DNA of 64,000 bases from Planctomycetota bacterium (GTDB lineage: Bacteria > Planctomycetota > UBA8742 > UBA2392): the NCBI GenBank assembly GCA_020425605.1, contig JAGQRH010000006.1, positions 93,733-157,732 of the forward strand. Direction: 5' to 3'. Each line of letters opens with the position of its first letter. Position 1 is the first letter of the stretch. Below, piece after piece: positions 57,862 to 64,000 of the stretch. The translations under genes and the position numbers were made by a program. The notes under the pieces were generated by a model. It saw nothing but the letters and a program-made list of their open reading frames with translations. It was not told the origin of the DNA and made no database searches.

Positions 57862-59796
57862 ATGTCCCGCCGAAGCCTGTTTACGCTGCTGATTGCCGGC
57901 CTGCTGTTGCTGTCGATTCATGATCCCGGAATCGCGCAGGATGACTCTGTCAGCATCATTCCGGCGCTGAAAGCTCGCCAGCGCTATACGCAAGTGACGC
58001 TGACGACGCTGAAGCAGTCGCGCGTGATCAAAGACGGCGAGACCGAGACGATTGAGCCGCTGCCTGACCTGCTGGCGTTGAATGTGCGCGAAAGCGAGAT
58101 CCTCAAGACGGACGCCGCCGGCACGCCGCTCCAGACCCGCGTGTGGCATGTGTTCCAGAGCGAATTCATCGTGCGCGGCGAAGACTCCTCAATCGGTATC
58201 ACCGAGCGCAGGCGCCAGAGCACCGGCACCGTCATGCGCTATGAACGACCGACAGCCGACGAATTCTGGGAAGGTCGATTCCTGACGGATCTTCCGCTGG
58301 CCGACGAGGCGGTGCGGAAGATGAAGCTGTCGGGCATGAAGTCCACCGCGCCGGTGTTCTCGGGTGCCAAGCTTCAGCTGGGCGGCAAGTATCAGGGCGA
58401 GCTTCGGGCCAGTTACTACTTCCGCGGCGGGATGCTGGCGAACTTCTGCCCGTGGGGGTGGGGTGGAGACGACTATGAACTTGAGTACTACGTACCCAGC
58501 GGCACGTCCGCGCTTGAGATTGAGCTGGCGAGTGCGACGGGCAAGAACGACAGCGGGGACGAAACGCTCGACGTCACGATCAGTGGCGAGATCGAAACGA
58601 AAGACGACAGCCTGCTCAAGGTGAAGGCCGGCGCCCTCCGAAGCAGTACGGACACGGCCTCGGGCTGGGGCAAGACAACGATGAAGGGCGTCTGCTCAGT
58701 CAACTTGCGGCTGGGGGTTCCGACGAGTTCCGTCTTTGACTTCTCATCAAGCGTCGAAGGTACCCGCACCACGGATGATGGCACACTGCCGCTGACGCTC
58801 CAGATCGAGTGCCAGCGACGCTACGAAGTGTTTGAAGGCGGCGCGCGGCAGGTGTGGCCTCGCATCCTGGCCGAGCGCACGAAAGCGGGCGAAGTTCCAT
58901 ACGTGTTGGCCGAGCAGGCCCAGCGCCAGTACGCGGCCTTCTGCCGAGCCTACGGCCCAACGGTTCGTCGTATCGACCATCGGCAGTTCTACGAAGATGA
59001 CAAGCTCAACATGGAGACCTGGAGCATCCGCGACGCCGGCCAGGTGAAAGGCAACAAGGCCACCACGCGCAAGACCGCCAGCGACAAGGACTTCAAGGCC
59101 GTCGGCGCGGAGACTGAAGATGAGACGGACTACGAGGGCTACCTCACACTCCCCGGGCGTGCCGCCCCGCCCGGTGTCACTCGCAGCACGGAGACGCGCA
59201 AGATCGGGGGGCACGACTTTGACTGCATCCACGAAGTTGTCAGCGAAGGTGAGAACGCCGGCGACTACGTCTACTGGGCCGATTGCCCGAAGGAAATTCT
59301 GTGGGGCCGCAGCAAGCGCCAGGGCGTAGATGTCGTCATGGACTGGGCCGACTATCGCGATGCGACCGACGCAAGCCCCGAAGAGAAGCTGAAGCAGATG
59401 CGCGACGACGCGGCCGCGTTGCTGCAAACCGAAGAGCACACGGAATCCGAAGTCGAGGTCCAGCACCTTCTGGTTGCCTTCAAGGACGCGGTGCCGGGCG
59501 TCGAGCGCAGCAAGGAAGACGCCGAGAAACTGGCAGCAGAGCTGTACGCTCGCGTGCGCGCCGGTGAAGACTTTGACGCGCTGGTAAAGCAGTACACCAA
59601 CGATTCTCACCCGGGCATCTACGCGATGAAGCTCGAGGGCGAGCTTGAGAAGGGCGTGGAAGTCTATCCGCGTAAGGGCATGGTGCCCGCGTTCGGCAAT
59701 ACAGCGTGGCGGCTCCAGATCGGCGAAGTCGGCGTCGCCGCGTACTCAGAGAAAGACAGCAAGTACGGCTGGCACATCATCAGGCGCCTGCGCTAG
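57862..59796 (+). CDS. Secreted protein with C-terminal parvulin (PpiC) domain
   Basis: 644 residues. AAGGAG precedes the ATG at 57862. After the signal peptide (LFTLLIAGLLLLSI) come about 500 residues of unknown, beta-rich sequence and, at about 530-644, a parvulin-type peptidyl-prolyl isomerase domain (EVQHLLVAFKDAVPGVERSKEDAEKLAAELYARVRAGEDFDALVKQYTND and KYGWHIIRRLR). The PPIase probably serves a larger periplasmic chaperone-like protein. Its stop overlaps the convergent transporter's stop. Confidence 0.75.
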   Translation: MSRRSLFTLLIAGLLLLSIHDPGIAQDDSVSIIPALKARQRYTQVTLTTLKQSRVIKDGETETIEPLPDLLALNVRESEILKTDAAGTPLQTRVWHVFQSEFIVRGEDSSIGITERRRQSTGTVMRYERPTADEFWEGRFLTDLPLADEAVRKMKLSGMKSTAPVFSGAKLQLGGKYQGELRASYYFRGGMLANFCPWGWGGDDYELEYYVPSGTSALEIELASATGKNDSGDETLDVTISGEIETKDDSLLKVKAGALRSSTDTASGWGKTTMKGVCSVNLRLGVPTSSVFDFSSSVEGTRTTDDGTLPLTLQIECQRRYEVFEGGARQVWPRILAERTKAGEVPYVLAEQAQRQYAAFCRAYGPTVRRIDHRQFYEDDKLNMETWSIRDAGQVKGNKATTRKTASDKDFKAVGAETEDETDYEGYLTLPGRAAPPGVTRSTETRKIGGHDFDCIHEVVSEGENAGDYVYWADCPKEILWGRSKRQGVDVVMDWADYRDATDASPEEKLKQMRDDAAALLQTEEHTESEVEVQHLLVAFKDAVPGVERSKEDAEKLAAELYARVRAGEDFDALVKQYTNDSHPGIYAMKLEGELEKGVEVYPRKGMVPAFGNTAWRLQIGEVGVAAYSEKDSKYGWHIIRRLR

Positions 59797-60716
59797 GGCG
59801 TCGGGATGACGCGGCGGCGGCGGAAGATGCGCCCGTCGACGAGCAGCAGCCCGAGCGCGATCACACACATTCCGGCGACTTCGCGGGCGTGCAGCTCTTC
59901 ACCCAGCAGCGGCACGCACAGCAGCGTTGAGCTGACCGGCACCAGCAGCGTCACCAGCAGGATGTTGGTCGCGCCGGCCGTCTTCAGCAGGCGGAAGTAC
60001 AGGAAGTACGCGAACGACGTGCTGACCAGCGCCAATGCAAGCAGAGCCAGCAGCGGCTGCCAGCCGGGCATTGCCATGCTGAGTGGGCGCTCGACCAGCA
60101 AGGCCAGCGGCGCGACCAGAATTGCCGCGGCTGTGAGCTGGCCTGTCGCGAGCGCCAGAGGCGGCACCTGGCCGACGCGCCTGCCGAGTATCCCCGCGAT
60201 CGCATAGCACACACCCGCGCCCAGTACGGCCAGATACGCCAGTGTGTCGCCGCCGCCGCTAAGGCCTTCCTGCCCGACCATGACCCCGACGCCGATCACG
60301 CCCAGTACGCAGCCGGCGAGGCGGTTGGGTGTCAGCCGCTCATCGCGCGTCATGAAGTGGGCGAGCAGTACGGTAAACAGCGGCGTGGTCGCGTTCAGCA
60401 TGCTGGCGAGTGAGCCGCCGATGCGCGTCAGCCCCCAGAACATCAGGCTGAACGGCAGCGCGTTGTTGAACAGGCCCAGCACGAAATACCAGCCCCACAT
60501 GCGCCCGCCCGGCAGCTTCACGCGCAGCACCGGCAGCGCGATGTGTAACGCGACAGCCGCCAGCGCCAGCCGCGCGAACACCAGCGTCAGCGGTGTGAAG
60601 GCGCGAAGGCAGATTTCGATGAAGAAGAATGAGCCGCCCCACAGCGCCGACAGCGTGACCAGCACGCCCCACTCGCGGGCGGTCATGGAACGTGCGGCAG
60701 ATTCGGGCGCGCTCAT
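59793..60716 (-). CDS. EamA/DMT-family transporter
   Basis: 307 residues with ten hydrophobic helices in two homologous EamA halves (LSALWGGSFFFIEICLRAFTPLTLVFARLALAAVAL; TSFAYFLYFRLLKTAGATNILLVTLLVPVSSTLLCVPLLGEELH). Drug/metabolite exporters of this family move small metabolites; the substrate is unknown. The ATG at 60716 is taken as start, with 60728 and 60686 as alternatives. A REP-like palindrome and the SDR gene lie upstream. Confidence 0.87.
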   Translation of the reverse strand: MSAPESAARSMTAREWGVLVTLSALWGGSFFFIEICLRAFTPLTLVFARLALAAVALHIALPVLRVKLPGGRMWGWYFVLGLFNNALPFSLMFWGLTRIGGSLASMLNATTPLFTVLLAHFMTRDERLTPNRLAGCVLGVIGVGVMVGQEGLSGGGDTLAYLAVLGAGVCYAIAGILGRRVGQVPPLALATGQLTAAAILVAPLALLVERPLSMAMPGWQPLLALLALALVSTSFAYFLYFRLLKTAGATNILLVTLLVPVSSTLLCVPLLGEELHAREVAGMCVIALGLLLVDGRIFRRRRVIPTP

Positions 60717-60740
60717 GGCGAGGAGCATACGACGGCGCCC

Positions 60741-60783
60741 GGGGTCTGGCTCGTTTTCGCGCAGCGAAAAGGTGCCTGACCCC
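60741..60783. repeat. REP-like imperfect palindrome
   Basis: GGGGTC-GGC..TTTTCGC-GCA-GCGAAAA..GCC-GACCCC, a 43-base imperfect palindrome in the gap between the SDR and transporter genes. Unlike the RAYT-flanking elements; resembles the AGGTGCCTGACCCC-type repeats common in other bacterial genomes. Could also act as a hairpin in the mRNA. Confidence 0.55.
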
Positions 60784-60794
60784 CTCTCAGGGTT

Positions 60795-61556
60795 CTAGCC
60801 GGCGGCCTGCGCTTCAAACGCCGCGACGTCCTGGTAGTACTTTGCCGCGATCGGTGCGTGCGCCGGGTTGGTGTAGACCTCGGGCACCGGGTTCTCGATC
60901 GCGCGCACCATCACCTCGGCCACTTCCTCGGGAGTCTGGGCTTGCATGCCGGGCGGCAGCACAGGCGGCGTGTCCGGCACGTGCTTGGTGTTCGCGTGGA
61001 AGCGCGTCTTGACCAGCCCGGGGATCACCAGAGTCACGTTCACGCCCGTGCCGCGCAGGTCATTGCGCATGTTGGCGGTGAGCGAGTTCACGGCCGCCTT
61101 GCACGCGCTGTAAACCGAGCGCACGGAAGCCATCGGGATGCGGCTCAGGAACGAGCTTACGTTGATCAGCTGGCCGCTGCCGCGCTCCTTGAAGTGGGGC
61201 ACGATCGCCTGCGCGCCATACATCACCGACTTCACGTTGACGCTCCACATGTCGTCCATGTCTTCGTCCGTCAGCTCCATCACAGGGCGCGTGATGCCCC
61301 GACCGGCGTTGTTGACCCAGACGTCCACGTGCCCGAACTCGGCGATGGCCTCGTCGCGCAGCTTCTCCATGTCGGCGCGCTTCGTGACGTCGGCCGCGAC
61401 GGCAATCGCGTCGCCGCACTCGGCGGCCACGGCCTGCAGCGGCTCAATGCGCCGCGCGGCCAGCACCAGCTTGTGCCCCTGCGCCGCAAGCTGCTTCGCG
61501 AGCACCGCACCAATGCCTTCACTCGCGCCGGTAATGACGATCACTTTGGAATCCAT
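60795..61556 (-). CDS. Short-chain dehydrogenase/reductase
   Basis: 253 residues. Rossmann motif TGASEGIG (NAD(P)-binding), NNAG, catalytic Ser in INVSSFLSR and YSACK for Tyr and Lys. VKTRFHANTKH resembles the C-terminal substrate loop. Specificity unknown. The ATG at 61556 follows the stop of the metallo-beta-lactamase gene (61625) after 68 bases on the same strand. Confidence 0.93.
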   Translation of the reverse strand: MDSKVIVITGASEGIGAVLAKQLAAQGHKLVLAARRIEPLQAVAAECGDAIAVAADVTKRADMEKLRDEAIAEFGHVDVWVNNAGRGITRPVMELTDEDMDDMWSVNVKSVMYGAQAIVPHFKERGSGQLINVSSFLSRIPMASVRSVYSACKAAVNSLTANMRNDLRGTGVNVTLVIPGLVKTRFHANTKHVPDTPPVLPPGMQAQTPEEVAEVMVRAIENPVPEVYTNPAHAPIAAKYYQDVAAFEAQAAG

Positions 61557-61624
61557 CGCATCTCCTTTGTCGTGAGACTAGCGCGAACGGCCGATGCGTC
61601 ACGGGTATTCCCGTTGATGCAATC

Positions 61625-62107
61625 TTAGTCAATCGGGTCGGGGATGGGCTCAAACGCCGCCTGCATGGCGGGCTCAGGGGCCTTTGTTTCCAGCGCCGCG
61701 ACTTCGCGCCACCAGGGGTTGATGCTCTGCACGTGCGACGGCTCGACGGCCGTGCCGAGACGGGGCATCACGAGCTGGATGTCCCGACTGCCCGCCAGCT
61801 CATACAGGCGCTCAGCCGGCTGGTCCCAGCTGTGGAACGCGAGGTTGAACGTACCCCAGTGGACGGGCAAGAACGCGCCGCCTCCGAGTAGTGCGTGCGC
61901 TTCGACTGCGCCGTCGGGCCCGAGGTGGATGTCGCCCCACGCTTCGAAGTAGGCGCCGACTTCGAGCATCACCAGGTCGAACGGGCCGAGACGGCCGGCG
62001 ATCTGCTCGTACTGGCTGGTCAGCCCGGTGTCGCCGCTGAAGAACACGCTGTGCCTGTCGCCGCGCAGGGCGAAGCTGGACCAGAGCGTGCGGTTGCGGT
62101 CGCGCAT
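61625..62107 (-). CDS. C-terminal half of a metallo-beta-lactamase-fold (NAPE-PLD/UlaG-like) hydrolase
   Basis: 160 residues as written, but the open frame runs from just after the amber codon at 62182-62180. It has FFSGDTGLTSQYEQIAGRLGPFDLVMLEVGAYFEAWGDIHLGP and FLPVHWGTFNLAFHSWDQPAERL, the second half of the UlaG/RomA/NAPE-PLD metal site. Residues before 62107 (WESVQLPHGIELTAAPSQHFSGRG) belong to the family too, so this is not a separate gene. Downstream of the N-terminal half in the same frame. Confidence 0.75.
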   Translation of the reverse strand: MRDRNRTLWSSFALRGDRHSVFFSGDTGLTSQYEQIAGRLGPFDLVMLEVGAYFEAWGDIHLGPDGAVEAHALLGGGAFLPVHWGTFNLAFHSWDQPAERLYELAGSRDIQLVMPRLGTAVEPSHVQSINPWWREVAALETKAPEPAMQAAFEPIPDPID

Positions 62108-62179
62108 CCCGCGGCCTGAGAAGTGCTGTGACGGCGCGGCCGTGAGCTCGATGCCGTGGGGGAGCTGTACGCTTTCCCA

Positions 62180-62728
62180 CTAGTCGAGCTCGGTGATGCG
62201 CTCGGGCGGAACGCCCCAGGCCTCGAGGTGCGCGCCGACGCCGAGCGAGGTGTAGAACGGGACCTCCAGCTTCGCGAGCTGCAGGATGCTGGGGTAGTCG
62301 AGGTGGTCGTAGTGGTCGTGCGAGATCAGCACGGCGTCGAGTTTCGGCAGGTTGGGGATGCTCACCGGCACCGGCTGGAAGCGCTTGGGCCCGGCCCAAC
62401 TCAGCGGCGAAGCGCGCTCGCCCCAGACGGGATCAAGCAGCACTCGCGCGCCGTCGATTTCGATCAGCAGGGTCGAGTGGCCAAGCCACGTCGCGCGCAA
62501 ACCGGACTCCGGCGCACGCCGCCAACTATCGCGTGGATCAACGGAAGGCAGAGGCCCGGCCGGCACGCGGCGAGCATTGCCGCAGATCATTTCCCGCGCC
62601 ATCGAAAGCCCGTGGCCCTTCTTCAGGCCCGGGCCCACGCCGGTCGGGTTATGAAAATTGCCATCACGAAACAGCGCCGAACCTGCGATGCGCTCTCTGC
62701 GAATTCCGTCGGAATCGCTTCTTGCCAA
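62180..62728 (-). CDS. N-terminal half of a metallo-beta-lactamase-fold hydrolase, ends at an in-frame amber codon
   Basis: 182 residues, in the same frame as 61625-62107. GLRATWLGHSTLLIEIDGARVLLDPVW and ISHDHYDHLDYPSI are the family start and metal site (HxHxDH). It stops at TAG (62182-62180) within ITELD-stop-WESV, where the family motif ELDWWES is expected, so TGG changed to TAG by one base. The whole reading frame is 61625-62728. Either a nonsense mutation, a sequencing error or readthrough. Confidence 0.75.
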   Translation of the reverse strand: MARSDSDGIRRERIAGSALFRDGNFHNPTGVGPGLKKGHGLSMAREMICGNARRVPAGPLPSVDPRDSWRRAPESGLRATWLGHSTLLIEIDGARVLLDPVWGERASPLSWAGPKRFQPVPVSIPNLPKLDAVLISHDHYDHLDYPSILQLAKLEVPFYTSLGVGAHLEAWGVPPERITELD

Positions 62729-62818
62729 CTGGTGTCCTCCGCCGGAACAACACCGGTGGGCTCTTCGTGATTCCCCCTATTGCGCCGACGTCGCTTCGAG
62801 GGTGAAGGCACCGGGTAT

Positions 62819-64000
62819 CTACTTGAAGTGAGACACCGTTCCCTCTTGCTGCCATCGCTCACCCGTACTCAACCCATATGCGATAATCCTGAGAGGCGGA
62901 GTCGGCTGAGCAAGCAAATCCAGAAGGGCTGGGTCTCCTGTTTCTGAGCCAGTCGCGTCGTAGAACAACGAAATGTATCTGGCGGCGGCTCCTACCACAT
63001 CCAACGTGGCATCAGCGGGAACCCACGTTCCAACCCAGACTTCGGCCCACGCATGAAGAACGAAAGCAGCGCGAGCACGCGGCCCGGCGTTCGACGTGTA
63101 CAATAGGCCGACGACCCTTCTGGCAGGCAGCCCAACCGCGCGGGCCAACGTAACCAACAATGCGGCGGCTTCGCTGCAGTCTCCGTGCCCGGTTACAAAC
63201 GCCGTTTTTGCACTCGCGTTGGCCTCATACGTGGGACCCGGCGACAGGCGTTTGTGGACGAAATGGCACAGCTTCCCAACGATGCGGAGCGAACTTTTCT
63301 CGTCCTCCACGATCTGGTCGGCGGCCTCTTTCAAGTCGCCGTCGTCAGACTGAAAGGTGACAGTGGGGGACAGGTAGCGCCCAAAATCGTCCGGGAGTGT
63401 GCCCGGCGGGTAATCCTCTGACTGCTGGCCACCAGGTGACAGAGTCGCGTTCAGTCGGAGCACGCAGGCTTGGGGAAGCGCCTTCACGCGCTGGTAGGCG
63501 CTCTCCTCAATGAGCATTGCCTGCGCGGGTTTGTTGCGGGCAGGGAGGCGAACCTCAACCTCCATCCATTCCAGTTTGGCCGGTTCCTGTATCAGAACAT
63601 CCGCAGCCACGACGGAGGCGGAGTTCAGCGGCTCCGGTACGAATGGGTCCGGTATGGACGCGACTCGCTCCAGAACAAAGCCATCTGAAAAGCGCGTGTA
63701 CAGCATCCAATCGTCGTTGTCATACAATGACAGCGCCGCAGTCGCGCCGCCGCCCTTGCGTATCGCCTTCCCCCGGATTGGCTGACCGTCGTGTGTTGTG
63801 GCGGTGAATTCTCCCAGGAATGTCCAAGTCGACGTTCGCACGAAGCCGCGTTCGTAGCTGAGACGACGAACCGTGGCGGTTTTTCCGATCTCGCCATTGA
63901 GGAGTTGCTTCTCTGCCTGTTCCTCGGTCAACGTGTTGTCCAGCCGAGGGTCGAAGGTCTTGACGCGTTCGTTGGCGGCGGCCTGGCTGTCCTCGATCGT
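62819..64000 (-). CDS. Transglutaminase-domain protein (5' end beyond window)
   Basis: No stop or trusted start in the frame up to base 64000, so the N-terminus is missing. The sequence ends in a transglutaminase core: GHGDCSEAAALLVTLARAVGLPARRVVGL (Cys), FVLHAWAEVWV (His) and WVPADATL (Asp). Upstream is a large beta-rich region (ATVRRLSYERGFVRTSTWTFLGEF, VEVRLPARNKPAQAM). Such proteins cross-link or process peptides in the periplasm. A TTG at 63931 is a possible but poor start. Confidence 0.8.
   Translation of the reverse strand, partial: TIEDSQAAANERVKTFDPRLDNTLTEEQAEKQLLNGEIGKTATVRRLSYERGFVRTSTWTFLGEFTATTHDGQPIRGKAIRKGGGATAALSLYDNDDWMLYTRFSDGFVLERVASIPDPFVPEPLNSASVVAADVLIQEPAKLEWMEVEVRLPARNKPAQAMLIEESAYQRVKALPQACVLRLNATLSPGGQQSEDYPPGTLPDDFGRYLSPTVTFQSDDGDLKEAADQIVEDEKSSLRIVGKLCHFVHKRLSPGPTYEANASAKTAFVTGHGDCSEAAALLVTLARAVGLPARRVVGLLYTSNAGPRARAAFVLHAWAEVWVGTWVPADATLDVVGAAARYISLFYDATGSETGDPALLDLLAQPTPPLRIIAYGLSTGERWQQEGTVSHFK

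Noticed and set aside
62180..62182. Pyrrolysine or other recoding at the TAG
   Set aside because: The position is a conserved Trp of the family and no recoding machinery is visible; a point mutation or error is simpler.

Overview
The window is a G+C-rich bacterial chromosome segment of about 60 protein genes and two tRNA genes, packed so tightly that several convergent neighbours abut or overlap. The gene content points to a Planctomycetota-like organism: a Ser/Thr kinase with DWG in place of DFG and a TPR tail, choice-of-anchor/beta-helix surface proteins with C-terminal sorting tags, PDZ-DUF6288 and PDZ-esterase secreted proteins, a DUF4349 membrane protein beside an ECF sigma factor, a heparinase II/III-like lyase, and many long secreted proteins with no known domain. 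The phylum is an inference; no rRNA is present to confirm it.

Layout. 1-3.1 kb: 3' end of a beta-helix surface protein, then a PqqB-like metallo-beta-lactamase protein and an unknown protein. 3.2-12 kb (minus strand): uvrA, two TPR proteins, an O-acyltransferase and a GT-C/STT3-like membrane glycosyltransferase, possibly a surface-glycan cluster. 12.1-16.9 kb (plus): a tRNA-binding-domain protein, a STAS protein, a small zinc-ribbon membrane protein, dnaA, a 0.6 kb gap with origin features, and dnaN. 17-26.9 kb: a glycine-rich repeat surface protein, an esterase-like protein without an obvious nucleophile, ychF, a dienelactone hydrolase, small unknowns, a TPR protein, PDZ-DUF6288 and dtd. 26.9-32.4 kb: a NicO-type metal transporter with a His-rich loop, a PDZ-esterase with a twin palindromic operator upstream, and the ECF sigma/DUF4349 pair. 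32.5-35.4 kb: korB and korA. 35.5-43.7 kb: unknown proteins, the kinase-TPR gene (frameshifted), a trypsin-like protease and a polysaccharide lyase. 44-48.9 kb: clpC, a TonB-like proline-rich membrane protein, a DHFR-family reductase, a pseudopilin-like protein and tRNA-Ala. 49-57 kb: an esterase, a lipoprotein, tRNA-Leu, acyl-CoA dehydrogenase, a RAYT-type transposase between two REP-like hairpin clusters, two small proteins, and a WD40/TPR pair. 57-64 kb: a zinc-ribbon membrane protein, a parvulin-domain protein, an EamA transporter, an SDR, a metallo-beta-lactamase-fold gene with one in-frame amber codon, and a transglutaminase-domain protein cut by the window end.

Housekeeping genes (dnaA, dnaN, uvrA, ychF, dtd, clpC, korAB) are intact apart from a short repeat inserted in frame in uvrA. 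The least explained material is a set of three TPR proteins that look like the detached C-terminal tails of signalling ATPases (one co-transcribed with a WD40 propeller), the RAYT/REP module, the CTTG-CGCG-CAAG operator pair, and the ECF sigma with its DUF4349 partner.
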